Positions 18,636 to 28,960 are shown, counted from the first letter of the stretch. The stretch: DNA of 64,000 bases from Lysobacter arenosi (GCF_016613475.2 NZ_CP071517.1:3410001-3474000), one strand, 5' to 3'. Notes: generated by a model from the sequence alone, not told the origin. Numbers and translations: made by a program.

Positions 18636-20147
18636 GTGACTATCGTGGACTTCAACTCAGACGATCAGGCGGACTACGACAATGTCCCGCCTGGCGCTTC
18701 TCTTCTGCAATCACTCAGGTCTGTCGGCTATTCCCTCCCCACCGCTGTCGCCGACATCGCCGACAACTCAATCGCAGCACATGCCCGGGTAATTCGGCTC
18801 GATTTCGTCTGGGATGGCGATCAGTCCTGCATCGCGATCATCGATGACGGCGACGGGATGTCCGAGACCGAACTCAGGGAGGCGATGCGGCCTGCTTCAC
18901 GCAACCCGCTCGAAGTTCGCGACGCTTCTGACTTGGGTCGTTTCGGCTTGGGTCTGAAGACCGCGTCTTTCTCACAGTGTAGGCAGCTCTGCGTCATCTC
19001 CAAAAGAAAGGGCGGAAACCTGGCTGTCCGGACGTGGGATCTTGATTACGTCGCAGACCGGAATGAGTGGCGGTTGCTGAAGGTGATAACGCAGTCGGCC
19101 AAGCCGTATGCCGATGTTATTTCCGGGCTCGAAAGCGGGACGGCCGTGGTCTGGGGAAAGTTGGACCGAGTAGTGAATGAGGGTACGGGCGCGCAGGACC
19201 CCGTCGGGCAGACCCGATTTCATGCGCAGATTGAGGAGGTCGAACAGCACTTGGGCCTGACGTACCACAAGTTCATTGAGGCCAAAACACTGAGAATCTC
19301 AGTGAATGGTTCCGCCGTGCGTTCATGGAACCCCTACCTGGACAACGCGCTTCAGGTCATCGCGACCCCGATCGAGTCAATCGAGTATCGCGGGACCGAG
19401 ATCCTCTTCCAAGGGTTCGTGCTGCCCCACAAAGATAAATTGACCAACGAGGAGTTTGAGCGGTCCGGCGGTCCAAATGGGTGGAACGCTCAGCAGGGCT
19501 TTTACGTCTATCGCAACGGCCGACTGCTCCTGTGCGGAGACTGGCTCGGCCTTGGATCGCCGACGCGCTGGACCATCCGAGAAGAGTTCAGGCTCGCGAG
19601 AATCTCGATAGAGATCGGAAATACGACCGATGCTGACTGGCACTTGGACGTAAAGAAATCAACAGCGCGGCCTCCGGCAATCGTCCGGCCTCGGCTCACA
19701 CACCTAGCCGAGACAGTACGCGAACGAGCCCGGTCTGTATTTGTGCATCGCGGGCGATACGGAAAGCGGGCAGTACCGAAGGAAGAAGTTGTCAGACCGT
19801 GGCACGTGCTGAGCAACGGGTCGAAGTCACGATACGTCATCAATCGCAGTCATCCGCTTGTCGCGTCGGCGATCTCGTCAGCGGGGCAATCGGTGGAGTT
19901 CGACAGGCTCTTTCGATTGCTCGAGCAGACGATCCCGATTCAGCAGATCTGGCTGGATGCGGTTCAGGAGACGACCAGCTCAGCCTACGACGACGTCAGC
20001 TTGGATGTGATCAGGTCAGACCTTCGCTGTATCCGCGATCACTTGGAGCAGAGTGGGCTTTCGCCCCAGTTGGCCATCTCCGCGTTGAGGAACATCGAGC
20101 CCTTCATGGATTTTCCAAAGCTGATCAAGGAGCTGGAAGGTGAATAG
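18636..20147 (+). CDS. GHKL ATPase of the MutL/MORC type (defence operon gene 1)
   Basis: A 503-residue protein with an N-terminal Hsp90-type ATPase domain. The N-box DIADNSIAA is at residues 40-48, the G1 box IIDDGDGMS near 67-75, and the G2 box RFGLGLKTASFSQC near 105. Prokaryotic MORC/MutL-like ATPases of this type sit beside Z1 helicases in predicted restriction systems. The GTG start at 18636 is preceded by a perfect AGGAGG, which decides it over an ATG at 18579. It overlaps the Z1 gene by 8 bp. GC content is visibly lower than in flanking genes. Confidence 0.85.
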   Translation: MTIVDFNSDDQADYDNVPPGASLLQSLRSVGYSLPTAVADIADNSIAAHARVIRLDFVWDGDQSCIAIIDDGDGMSETELREAMRPASRNPLEVRDASDLGRFGLGLKTASFSQCRQLCVISKRKGGNLAVRTWDLDYVADRNEWRLLKVITQSAKPYADVISGLESGTAVVWGKLDRVVNEGTGAQDPVGQTRFHAQIEEVEQHLGLTYHKFIEAKTLRISVNGSAVRSWNPYLDNALQVIATPIESIEYRGTEILFQGFVLPHKDKLTNEEFERSGGPNGWNAQQGFYVYRNGRLLLCGDWLGLGSPTRWTIREEFRLARISIEIGNTTDADWHLDVKKSTARPPAIVRPRLTHLAETVRERARSVFVHRGRYGKRAVPKEEVVRPWHVLSNGSKSRYVINRSHPLVASAISSAGQSVEFDRLFRLLEQTIPIQQIWLDAVQETTSSAYDDVSLDVIRSDLRCIRDHLEQSGLSPQLAISALRNIEPFMDFPKLIKELEGE

Positions 20148-22974
20148 CTGTTCGAGCAATGTTATTGGAATGTGCCAGCTCATGCTTGGCGGCGGCGGGG
20201 TAGTTTCCTCCGAGAGGATTGCGGAGGTGGTCGATCAGGTGTGCGGAATGAAGGCCTTTGAGGGTGTCGATAGGGCCGAGCTCCAGCGCGTCCTTGAAGA
20301 GCGCTTCACCGTCTACATGCCCCCGGCGCTGATTCTCGACGGCGACGATGGCCATGAAGACTGGCTGGACCAGAAACGACCGGAGATCTCCTGGAAGTTC
20401 TGGGATAGATACAAACTCCACATCTCGCCAAAGATGCCGGCAATGTCGTTTGACTTGGGCGTTGACCGAGTGACGTCAGACGTTCTGTCTCGCCTAGAGG
20501 ATCCGGAACGTCCCGGAATGTGGGACCGGCGCGGTCTCGTTGTGGGTCACGTACAGTCCGGGAAGACCGCTAATTACACTGGGCTGATCGCAAAGGCCGC
20601 GGACGCGGGCTATAAGGTGATCATTGTGCTGACTGGCATGCATGAGAGCCTGCGATGTCAGACCCAGATTCGCTTGGACGAAGGCTTTCTGGGGAGGAAG
20701 AGCCAGCCACGGGGTTCCGGGGCGCAGAGCTTTGTGCCGACGGGTGTGGGACTGCTGGATCCCTCCGTCAGGGCGAATACCGGGACTAGCCGCTTTCAAG
20801 GAGGCGACTTCAACGCCGCCGTTGCAGCCCAGTTTGGGATCAGTCCTGGCGGTCTGCCACTGTTGTTCGTGGTCAAAAAGAACTCAAGCGTTCTCAAGAA
20901 CATCATTTCGTGGATCACCACTGCGGCGGTTGCTCACGATCCGGAGACAGGTCGCAAATTTGTGCCCGGGGTTCCGGTGCTGGTGGTCGACGACGAAGCC
21001 GACCAGGCGTCAGTGGACACAGGACGTCAGAAGTTTGACGAGTACGGTCAACCTGATCCCGAGCACAATCCTAAGACCATCAATCGGCAAATTCGCCAGA
21101 TCCTGAGACTGTTCGAGCGCGTTGCATACGTCGGATATACCGCGACGCCATTCGCCAACATCTTCATCCATGACAAGGGAAGCACTCCTGACCACGGGGA
21201 TGATCTCTTCCCGCGAAGTTTCATCGTCAACATTCCGCATCCAGACAACTATGTGGGGCCGGCAAAAGTCTTTGGCTTGGATAATGACCCTGAGGTGGGG
21301 CTCGTGGGAGTAGAGGCACTTCCCCTGGTGCGTACTGTCTCGGATCATGCAGACACAGACGACGATGAAGAAACCGAAGGCTGGATGCCGCCACGTCAGC
21401 ATGCAAAAACAGCGCATATTCCGCTGTATGACGGCGAATCGAGAGTTCCCCCGTCGCTGCGCGAAGCAATCCTCTCATTCCTACTCGCTGCGACCGTACG
21501 TTCTGTCCGAGCGCTGGCTCCTGCTCACAACTCTATGCTCATCCACGTCACCAGATTCACGGACGTGCAGAAGAGGGTGGCAGTTCAGGTTGAGACCGAA
21601 CTCAAGGATACTGTTCGTCGCCTCGTTTACGGAGACGGGAGCCGTACTCCTTCCATTGTTGACGAGATGAGGGGGCTCTGGGAACTGAGTGAAGGTAGTT
21701 TTATCGAGACCAATCTTGGCTGCGCCAGGATTCTGGGGTCGGACGTTCCTGATCTTCCAAGCTGGGACGAAGTGCAGGCGGCGCTTCCCCAGTTGGCAAA
21801 GAGCGTGCGGGTGAAGATCATCAATGGTGAAGCCGCCGACATTCTCGACTATGAGGAGCATAAGGAAGGGCTGAACGTCATCGCTATTGGCGGTGACAAA
21901 CTGTCTCGCGGACTCACTCTGGAGGGACTGAGCGTCAGTTACTTCCTGCGATCGTCAAAGATGTACGACACACTCATGCAGATGGGCCGTTGGTTTGGCT
22001 ACCGCGATGGCTACGTGGATGTCTGCAGGCTGTACATTCCAAGTGAACTCATTGAATGGTTCGGCCATATCGCGATGGCGAGCGAGGAGTTACGCGTCGA
22101 GTTCGAGAAGATGGTGGCTAACAACGGTACGCCAACCGAGTATGGACTGAAGGTGCGAGCGCATCCGGTGTTGCTTGTGACCTCCGCGGTGAAGATGGCA
22201 AACGGAACGACCATGAAGCTCAGCTTCTCAGGCGATGTGGCGGAAACCATCATCTTTGACCGTAATCCGGATTGGTTGGATCGGAATCGAGAGACCACAG
22301 AGGCATGGCTGGACGGTCTTTGTACGCGAGCCTCGGGCACGAAGGCGGGCGGATATATCTGGAACGATGTGACCTCGGGCGAGGTGCTCCAGCTCCTCAA
22401 GAGCTCGGGTTACCGGACACATAAGGATGCGCGAAGGGCCGATGCGGCCATCTTGGCACGCTACATCGAGGCCCAGGTTGCGATTGGTGAACTGACGGAC
22501 TGGACAGTAAAACTGTGTTCGTCTGGACTGTCGGACGCGAAGTCGAGTGCAGTTTGCGGAAAGGCAGTGGGACTTATCAGGCGGCAGCCATTTCCTGTGA
22601 GGCAGCAAAGGGATCGATACACCATTCGTCGTCTCGTCAGTCCCAGCGATGAGAGGACTGGAATTGGCACCGTGCAACTTGACGACGCGTTGGCAAGTAC
22701 GCGTGAGAGGTGGTTCAGAAAGCCGGAGAAGGAACGCGACGGCAAGCAACCACCCGACAACGCGGGTGGTCGCGAGATTCGTGCGGTTCGTGGCAAGAAT
22801 AATGGCCTGCTACTCCTTTACCCTCTGAATTCTGCTGAACTGGGATCTCCCCAGCCGGAGAGGGGAGTCGTCATGGGATTGGCGATAAGTTTCCCGGCAA
22901 GCGACACCGCAAAGGAAATCACTTATCGGGTCAACAAGGTGTACGGTCGTGAGGACGATGATGGCGACGCATGA
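20140..22974 (+). CDS. Z1 domain protein, superfamily II helicase-like (defence operon gene 2)
   Basis: A 944-residue protein of the Z1 family. Walker A is GHVQSGKT (about residues 136-143), Walker B is VVDDEAD (about 282-288), motif III-like is GYTATPFAN (about 332), and the C-terminal lobe has GGDKLSRGLTLEG and QMGRWFGYRDGY with a motif VI arginine. The Z1 domain lies after the nucleotide-binding core. The GTG start overlaps the stop of the GHKL gene; an ATG at 20170 is an alternative. It probably remodels or translocates DNA for the nuclease and ATPase partners. Confidence 0.88.
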   Translation: MNSCSSNVIGMCQLMLGGGGVVSSERIAEVVDQVCGMKAFEGVDRAELQRVLEERFTVYMPPALILDGDDGHEDWLDQKRPEISWKFWDRYKLHISPKMPAMSFDLGVDRVTSDVLSRLEDPERPGMWDRRGLVVGHVQSGKTANYTGLIAKAADAGYKVIIVLTGMHESLRCQTQIRLDEGFLGRKSQPRGSGAQSFVPTGVGLLDPSVRANTGTSRFQGGDFNAAVAAQFGISPGGLPLLFVVKKNSSVLKNIISWITTAAVAHDPETGRKFVPGVPVLVVDDEADQASVDTGRQKFDEYGQPDPEHNPKTINRQIRQILRLFERVAYVGYTATPFANIFIHDKGSTPDHGDDLFPRSFIVNIPHPDNYVGPAKVFGLDNDPEVGLVGVEALPLVRTVSDHADTDDDEETEGWMPPRQHAKTAHIPLYDGESRVPPSLREAILSFLLAATVRSVRALAPAHNSMLIHVTRFTDVQKRVAVQVETELKDTVRRLVYGDGSRTPSIVDEMRGLWELSEGSFIETNLGCARILGSDVPDLPSWDEVQAALPQLAKSVRVKIINGEAADILDYEEHKEGLNVIAIGGDKLSRGLTLEGLSVSYFLRSSKMYDTLMQMGRWFGYRDGYVDVCRLYIPSELIEWFGHIAMASEELRVEFEKMVANNGTPTEYGLKVRAHPVLLVTSAVKMANGTTMKLSFSGDVAETIIFDRNPDWLDRNRETTEAWLDGLCTRASGTKAGGYIWNDVTSGEVLQLLKSSGYRTHKDARRADAAILARYIEAQVAIGELTDWTVKLCSSGLSDAKSSAVCGKAVGLIRRQPFPVRQQRDRYTIRRLVSPSDERTGIGTVQLDDALASTRERWFRKPEKERDGKQPPDNAGGREIRAVRGKNNGLLLLYPLNSAELGSPQPERGVVMGLAISFPASDTAKEITYRVNKVYGREDDDGDA

Positions 22975-23968
22975 ACAGCTCAATGCCGTTTGGAGCGCGA
23001 TCGATCTGGAATCGGGTGAACTTCCGGGGACCTATCAGCGCAGGATCGCAGACAGCGGTACGTTGGCCTGCTACGCCTCATTAGTCCGGCCGGATGGACT
23101 ACGACGGTTCTCCGTCCAAGTCGTGGCGTCGGCATGTAGTCATCTTGCGTACGTGATGGGCCGGGGCTTCGAACTTGTCGTGGAGCACATTGCCCAACAG
23201 AGCGAGGCCATTCTTCATCTCCAGGAGCGGCCAGGCGCCGGAAAGGCCATTTTCGCGATCCTATGCGCCGATCTGATTGCAGTCAGCAGGGCTTCTTCCG
23301 ATGTCGCCCTCGCATCTGCTCTGTTCTGCAAGCGGATCGGTGCCTGGAAGCGCTTCTTCGAGGCGCAGGGTGACGATGGAATCTCCCGCGAGTCTTATGT
23401 CGGGCTTTGGGGAGAGCTGCATGCAATGGCTTCGATGATTGCGGCAGGAACGCCGTCACCGGATGCTCTACGCGCTTGGCTGGGTCCAGTCGGAGCGCCT
23501 CAAGACTTCTCGTTTGGTCTTCGTGCCGTCGAGGTCAAGACGTCAGTTGCAGCACAAATGACGGAGGTTCACGTCAGCAATGCGATGCAGTTGGACGGCT
23601 CTGCGCTTGAGGCGCTGCATCTTGTGTGCATCCACTGTGAATTCAGGCCGAGCGCGGGGATCACTATGTCCGTTCTGCGTGATCGGATCTGCGCGGTGCT
23701 CGGGGGCGAGCTGTCTGGCTCGTTCCTTGAAACCCTGCTTTCAAGAGGGCTAGCAAATCCAGATGTCGCGCCTTGGGCCGATTGGGGCTTCAGCGTGATT
23801 CGAGAGATGGCTTTCGTTGTTGATGATTCCTTCCCATGTATCAGGATTGGTGATATCCCGGCCGGCGTCGTCGATCTCTCGTACTCGGTTCAGCTTGGTG
23901 CCTGTGTGGCGCATAGAGTCGATGTCGCATCCGTCCTATCCGCAGCCAGATTTGGAGAACAAGCTTGA
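22961..23968 (+). CDS. PD-(D/E)XK motif protein, DUF4420 (defence operon gene 3)
   Basis: A protein of about 335 residues of the DUF4420 family, predicted to have the restriction-endonuclease fold. GLWGELHAM gives the first-helix acidic residue, and the core is QDFSFGLRAVEVKTS, with D, E and K in the PD-(D/E)XK pattern. Three start codons lie close together (GTG 22949, ATG 22958, ATG 22961), all overlapping the Z1 stop. It is probably the nuclease subunit of the operon. Confidence 0.82.
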   Translation: MATHEQLNAVWSAIDLESGELPGTYQRRIADSGTLACYASLVRPDGLRRFSVQVVASACSHLAYVMGRGFELVVEHIAQQSEAILHLQERPGAGKAIFAILCADLIAVSRASSDVALASALFCKRIGAWKRFFEAQGDDGISRESYVGLWGELHAMASMIAAGTPSPDALRAWLGPVGAPQDFSFGLRAVEVKTSVAAQMTEVHVSNAMQLDGSALEALHLVCIHCEFRPSAGITMSVLRDRICAVLGGELSGSFLETLLSRGLANPDVAPWADWGFSVIREMAFVVDDSFPCIRIGDIPAGVVDLSYSVQLGACVAHRVDVASVLSAARFGEQA

Positions 23969-26049
23969 GCGGCAGAGATCTTCAGACGTTCTATGGCGAG
24001 CTTGAAGCTGACGTCACCACCGAGGCGAATCCGGCGGGCGGTCTTCGTGCCAGCTTCCGCGAAGATGCTTTTGTCCGCATCGTCGCCGACGATCTGGAGC
24101 AGGCGGGCGTTCTCGAGTCTCCCACCATCTGCCATCACGAGTGGGGGCAGGGGAATACGTCATTCAAGGTGAATGGCTACGGGTTTCCCGAGGAGGACTC
24201 AAGGCTCGACGTAGTCGTCGCCGAGTACCGTAACGTTTCCGAACGGCCCGACTCCCTGACATCTGCTGACATAGAACGCGCTTTCCGGCGTGTGGACCGC
24301 TATCTTGCCCGCGCTTGGGATGGTCTATTTGATGAGATTGATGTGGCAGACGAACGGCGCTCCATGGCTGAAGCAATTCACGCCCGACGTCAGAGCATAG
24401 ACCGCATTCGCATAATACTTGTAACGAATGCACGGCAGAGTCAGCGCAAGGAAGCAACATTCAAGGAAAAGATCCGCGGCGTTGAAGCGTCATACGACAT
24501 CTGGGACATCGAGCGCATTCGCCGGCTTCGGGAAGGCGGTGTCGTTGCCGAAGCCCTTGAAGTTGACCTCACTAGGCACCTTGAACAAGGTCTGGTCTGT
24601 ACTCGCATGAACGCAGACGAGCGCGGCCACCACACCTGCGTTTCGCTTCTGCCCGGCAAGGTTCTCGCGGATCTTTACGACGAGCACGGGGCACGCTTGC
24701 TTGAGCTCAATGTACGGTCGTACCTGCAGGCTAGAGGTAAGGTGAACAAAGGCATCTTGGAGACAATCCGCGAAAGACCAGGCGACTTTGTCGCGTACAA
24801 CAACGGCGTGACGATCGTAGCCGAAGAGATCGTATACGGCCGCACTGGTGCTGGCCAAGATGTTATCCGATCTATCAAGGGGTTGCAGATTGTGAATGGC
24901 GGGCAGACCACGGCCTCGCTACACAGAGCGAAGTCGTTAGGAGCATCGCTCGATGATGTGTTCGTGCAGGCCAAGGTCATCCAAGTGGATCGCGACAGGT
25001 TCTTCGAAGTAGTGCCGCTGATCTCGCGCTTCTCGAACAGCCAGAACAAGGTCAGCGAAGTTGACCTGAGTGCGAGCCATCCCTTCCACGTAGCTTTCGA
25101 ACGAGTTTCACGTAGGGAGTGGACCCCTGGGCTGGCATCGAAATGGTTCTATGAGAGGACCCGGGGAGGCTACCAAACGGCTAGGAGTCGCGAGGGCACG
25201 ACGGCCGCGCGGATGAGGGATTTCGACAGCCGCCATCCGACTAGCCAGCGCCTGACAAAGGAAGAGCTCGCCCGGAGCGAGGTTGCTTGGCGGGCAATGC
25301 CACATATAGTCAGTCTTGGCGCTCAGAAGTGCTTCACCCACTTCATGTCGTCCTTTGTCGATCCAGCGTCGCGAGCGGCCGATTTCGACATCTCGACCGA
25401 GATCTACCGTCGGCACATTGCGAAGGCAATCCTGTTCCGCGAAGTACACGCAATTGTCCGCTCGATACAGGAGATCACGAAGTATCGGATCAATGTTGCG
25501 ATCTACACGCTGTCTCTGATCACCAACGCTTCGGCGCGCCGTATCGATCTTGATCGGATCTGGCAAACCCAGCAAATCTCCCCGGCACTCACTAGTCTTG
25601 TCACAGAGTGGGCTCCGGTCGTACTTGAGAAGATGAAGGAAGTGGCCTCAACTCTTTCTTACGAAGAGGCTGAAAGCTTCAAGAAGTCCGCATTCTGGGA
25701 CAGGCTCCGGGCTTTTGAGTGGACCATTCCGACCAGTGTCGATTCGGAGCTAGTGGCCGTTAGCGGCGACGCCGACGGCGGCGCGGTCCGACCAAGGAAG
25801 GGGCGTACGGTTGCACCATTGAGTTCTGAGCACCAGAGCAACATCGCGAGAACTCTGGAGATATCCGCGGATGACTGGCTCAAAATCGCAGCCTGGGGCA
25901 GGGAAACCGGCGAACTGGAGCAATGGAAGCTAGGTCTCGTGACGACGCTTGCCAGTTATGCAGCCCAAGGACGCAAGGCGATATCAGAGAAGCAGGCCTT
26001 GCATGCGGCCAGCATCATTGCGAAGGCCCGGGAGTCTGGTGTGATCTAG
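23965..26049 (+). CDS. AIPR family protein (abortive infection phage resistance; defence operon gene 4)
   Basis: A 694-residue protein of the AIPR family, named after lactococcal abortive-infection proteins. Hallmarks are ELNVRSYLQ, FVAYNNGVTI, GLQIVNGGQTTASL and SRFSNSQNKV in the middle third. The TTG start shares bases with the preceding TGA (TTGA), typical of translational coupling. In MORC/Z1 operons AIPR proteins are constant partners; their biochemical activity is not settled. No terminator was recognised in the 101 bp before the convergent vsr. Confidence 0.85.
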   Translation: MSGRDLQTFYGELEADVTTEANPAGGLRASFREDAFVRIVADDLEQAGVLESPTICHHEWGQGNTSFKVNGYGFPEEDSRLDVVVAEYRNVSERPDSLTSADIERAFRRVDRYLARAWDGLFDEIDVADERRSMAEAIHARRQSIDRIRIILVTNARQSQRKEATFKEKIRGVEASYDIWDIERIRRLREGGVVAEALEVDLTRHLEQGLVCTRMNADERGHHTCVSLLPGKVLADLYDEHGARLLELNVRSYLQARGKVNKGILETIRERPGDFVAYNNGVTIVAEEIVYGRTGAGQDVIRSIKGLQIVNGGQTTASLHRAKSLGASLDDVFVQAKVIQVDRDRFFEVVPLISRFSNSQNKVSEVDLSASHPFHVAFERVSRREWTPGLASKWFYERTRGGYQTARSREGTTAARMRDFDSRHPTSQRLTKEELARSEVAWRAMPHIVSLGAQKCFTHFMSSFVDPASRAADFDISTEIYRRHIAKAILFREVHAIVRSIQEITKYRINVAIYTLSLITNASARRIDLDRIWQTQQISPALTSLVTEWAPVVLEKMKEVASTLSYEEAESFKKSAFWDRLRAFEWTIPTSVDSELVAVSGDADGGAVRPRKGRTVAPLSSEHQSNIARTLEISADDWLKIAAWGRETGELEQWKLGLVTTLASYAAQGRKAISEKQALHAASIIAKARESGVI

Positions 26050-26150
26050 TCGGTCTGCGCGCACCGCCGGAACTTGACGTCATTGAATGCGGTCAGCTGG
26101 ATTTGACCCGTTCCCTGTCGAGAACCGTGAGCTGCGTGCCCGGTCCATGT

Positions 26151-26651
26151 TCACTGCACCTCGGACGCTGGGTCACTCGACCCGTATTCTTCACGCAAGC
26201 CGTCGGGGCCAAGTTCGCAAGTGGGAGCATCCGAGAGCAACCATGATGCGGATAGCTGTGCCAAGTCCTCGGGCGTGAGTCTCGTTGGCCCCTTCAGCGC
26301 ACACTCCCAGATTGTAAGAACGCGCCATCCTGCAGCCGCCAATGCCAAGAGAGCCGCTCGGTCCCGCTTCTGGTTGGCCGAAATCTTCGACAGCCAGAAG
26401 TCGGTCCGTGTGCCGGGGACTTTGAACATATGGCAGCGGTGACCGTGCCAGAAACACCCATGTACGAGGATCACCGCCTTGTGCTTTGGAAATACGATGT
26501 CCGGCGTGCCGGGCAACGCCCTGACATGGAGCCGGAACCGGAAGCCAAGGCGGTGCAGGATCTTCCGGACCGCCAGCTCCGGCTTTGTGTCACGTGCGCG
26601 TATCGCGCGCATGTTCCGCGCGCGTGCTTCGGGGGCATGGACGTCAGACAC
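26151..26651 (-). CDS. vsr: Very short patch repair endonuclease
   Basis: A 166-residue Vsr protein that nicks 5' of the T in T:G mismatches arising from deamination of 5-methylcytosine at Dcm sites. Catalytic residues fall at the E. coli positions: D51 in GTPDIVF, and H64 and H69 in VHGCFWHGH; the E. coli T63 is V here. The zinc-ligand histidine/cysteine cluster HGHRCH is present. This register supports the GTG start at 26651, which overlaps the dcm stop by 8 bp. The C-terminal 20 residues are poorly conserved. Confidence 0.92.
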   Translation of the reverse strand: MSDVHAPEARARNMRAIRARDTKPELAVRKILHRLGFRFRLHVRALPGTPDIVFPKHKAVILVHGCFWHGHRCHMFKVPGTRTDFWLSKISANQKRDRAALLALAAAGWRVLTIWECALKGPTRLTPEDLAQLSASWLLSDAPTCELGPDGLREEYGSSDPASEVQ

Positions 26652-28017
26652 GCCTGCGTTTGACTGCCTTCCTTGTGGTGGTGGTCTTTTCAGATTTCTT
26701 CGCCACGAGGATTCGTGGCTTCATCAGCTTTGCGACCGCGGAGAACACCGGAACGACGACTGAGTTTCCGAACTGCTTGTAGGCTTGAGTATCCGACACC
26801 GGAATTCGGAATTCCGATTCGCCCGGTGCGTCATAACCCATAAGACGGGAGCACTCCCGGGGCGTCAGGCGACGTGGGCGATTCTTCAGATTCTTTGGGT
26901 CTTCGAGCGGCTTGCAATGATCAAAGCCACGATCCACGAGAATCTCTGAGCCGTCCTTGTAGTAGCGGGCGGACAGTGTCCGGGTCACGCTGTCTCTGGA
27001 GACCAGGCCGTAGCCGAACCCGTTTCCTTTGGCCTTGTGCTTGATCGAGTAGTTGAACAGGTACTCCCACAGCTTGTGAGTGAGGATGTACTTGTCATCG
27101 ACCTTCTTGTCGAGAATGTCGCCCAGCGCGGGCTTGTCCTTCGGGAAGTGCTTTGCAACATCCCTGAGCGTGAAGCCCTCATGGACATTAAGGTCCTTCC
27201 GAAACCCCACCAGCACGATGCGCTCGCGATGCTGCGGGACGAAGTTCCTCCCGTCGATGACCTTAGGATCCTTCTCTGCGTCATGTACGAGGTCGGAAAC
27301 CCAATAGCCGAGCTCACTAAGGGTCTCGACGATGACCTTGAACGTGCGACCCTTGTCATGACTCTTCAGATTCTTGACGTTCTCAAGGAGAAATGCGGCA
27401 GGACGCTTCGCCGCCAGTATCCGGGCGACGTCAAAGAACAGCGTCCCTTGCGTCTTGCACTCAAAGCCGTGAGCGCGGCCCAATGCATTTTTCTTGGAAA
27501 CTCCGGCGATCGAGAACGGCTGGCAGGGAAAGCCGGCCAGGAGTACATCGTGATCAGGCACCACTTCATCAATGTGCCGGTAGGCCTTTGCCTCGGATAC
27601 ATCATCGCGGTCTGACAAGGTGATCTCACGAATATCACCGTTAAAAGTGTGATGTTCCGGATCGCAGTGGTAGTTGGCCTTGTAGGTGCGCACGGCCTCC
27701 TTGTTCCACTCGCTGGTGAGCACGCAGCGCCCGCCTATTGCCTCGAAACCTCGCCTGAGTCCGCCGATGCCAGCAAACAGATCGATGAAATCGAACTCGT
27801 GCGACTTTGTGCTGGCGGGCTTTGGCAGCAGAGCCTCCAGCGCCTTGTACTCGACATGGCTAAGGCTCGTTGAAGCTTTTCCATTGAGCCAGCGGTTGAG
27901 GGTTTCCCGACACGGCGCGCCCGGGCTCACGGAGGCCAGGTAGGCCGCGATGTATTTCTGGTCGTAGCTTTCCAGTACTCGCCGGAGAAGTACGAGCTCT
28001 TCTTCTTGTGGGGTCAT
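26644..28017 (-). CDS. dcm: DNA (cytosine-5)-methyltransferase, Dcm/M.EcoRII type
   Basis: A 457-residue C5 methyltransferase with strong overall likeness to E. coli Dcm, including the N-terminal domain before LPKP. Motif I is [13 protein letters not shown] (about 79), motif IV is GFPCQPFS with catalytic C165, motif VI is LENVKNL (about 211), and motif X is GNSVVVPV. The target recognition region [18 protein letters not shown] matches Dcm closely, so CCWGG with methylation of the inner C is predicted. It is cotranscribed with vsr. A dyad lies just upstream. Confidence 0.94.
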   Translation of the reverse strand: MTPQEEELVLLRRVLESYDQKYIAAYLASVSPGAPCRETLNRWLNGKASTSLSHVEYKALEALLPKPASTKSHEFDFIDLFAGIGGLRRGFEAIGGRCVLTSEWNKEAVRTYKANYHCDPEHHTFNGDIREITLSDRDDVSEAKAYRHIDEVVPDHDVLLAGFPCQPFSIAGVSKKNALGRAHGFECKTQGTLFFDVARILAAKRPAAFLLENVKNLKSHDKGRTFKVIVETLSELGYWVSDLVHDAEKDPKVIDGRNFVPQHRERIVLVGFRKDLNVHEGFTLRDVAKHFPKDKPALGDILDKKVDDKYILTHKLWEYLFNYSIKHKAKGNGFGYGLVSRDSVTRTLSARYYKDGSEILVDRGFDHCKPLEDPKNLKNRPRRLTPRECSRLMGYDAPGESEFRIPVSDTQAYKQFGNSVVVPVFSAVAKLMKPRILVAKKSEKTTTTRKAVKRRRV

Positions 28018-28037
28018 GTCTTTGTTCGCCCTGATTT

Positions 28038-28054
28038 AGTGACAATCTATCACT
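28038..28054. promoter_or_regulatory. Dyad upstream of dcm, candidate operator
   Basis: AGTGA and TCACT flank a 7-bp centre (17 bp in total), 21 bp before the dcm start codon. M.EcoRII is known to repress its own promoter through its N-terminal region, so this could be the autoregulatory site. Sequence evidence is limited to the symmetry and position. Confidence 0.35.
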
Positions 28055-28207
28055 CATTTGACCCAGCGATCCACCGAGACCGGTCTGCGTTCAATTGTCC
28101 GGGCTCGCGTCGCATGCGCTGAGAATCCGGACCGGTCGCAGCCTGTTGAGGTCCGGTGCAATCACCAATAGCCTTATGAACCTCGGTCGACCCGGACTCA
28201 GTGCGCA

Positions 28208-28960
28208 ATGCCACTCGCATGGAGCGAAATCTTTGAGAACTTCGGTGTCAAGCGGGTCTCGGCGACTGACATCAAGAGGTCCGCCTATGTTCTCAATAAA
28301 CCGCAGCTCGCTGTCATTGAGGCGGCCGGGCTCAGACCTTCGCCGCATCGCCCGGGAACCCAGTTCAATGTCACATTGCTGTTCGATCCCAGGCCGTCCG
28401 TCAGGGCGAGCTACTACCACGCTATGCGCGAAGGGGCGGGGCGCCCGCCCGAAGCACGGCTTGGCACTGAGATCATCAGCGCCTGGTTGGAGAAGGGTGA
28501 CGCCGTCGTCTTGGGAAACATCGGGTCCCAGGTCTACGCAGCGAAAGTGCCATCATCGGATGTCACCGTCCTGGACGTAGCAGATGCCGTGGCAAGCAGG
28601 GCGACGCCTGCCAGCCGGCGGGCGCTGATTGCCAGGGCGAAGCAGGCAAAAGGAAAGCCCGCAAGGAAGACGGTCACCAGCAACGACTTTGTTCGTGACC
28701 CCTTAGTGGTTATGGGCGCGCTGGCGCGGGCTGATGGCAGATGCGAAATGCCCGGGTGCACACGTGCCCTGTTCAAGCGAACAGACGGTAGGGTGTACTT
28801 GGAGGTTCACCACATCCAAAGGCTGGCTGACGAGGGTGATGACACCTTGGACAATGCCGCCGCGCTATGCCCGAGCTGCCATCGCGAGCTACACCACGGT
28901 GCCGAGCAATACGGACTGCAACAGGCACTGGCGGACCAAGTCGGCAGCCTTTCCGTCTGA
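28208..28960 (+). CDS. HNH endonuclease domain protein in the restriction locus
   Basis: A 250-residue protein with a C-terminal HNH nuclease domain: CEMPGC, then VHHIQRLADEGDDTLDNAA, then CPSCHRELHH. Four cysteines form a structural zinc site, and H-H...N...H form the catalytic set. The N-terminal 150 residues match no family I know. It could be a second restriction enzyme, a methylation-dependent (McrA-like) nuclease or an unrelated passenger. It is divergent from dcm and convergent with the EcoRII-like gene, 18 bp apart. Confidence 0.75.
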   Translation: MPLAWSEIFENFGVKRVSATDIKRSAYVLNKPQLAVIEAAGLRPSPHRPGTQFNVTLLFDPRPSVRASYYHAMREGAGRPPEARLGTEIISAWLEKGDAVVLGNIGSQVYAAKVPSSDVTVLDVADAVASRATPASRRALIARAKQAKGKPARKTVTSNDFVRDPLVVMGALARADGRCEMPGCTRALFKRTDGRVYLEVHHIQRLADEGDDTLDNAAALCPSCHRELHHGAEQYGLQQALADQVGSLSV

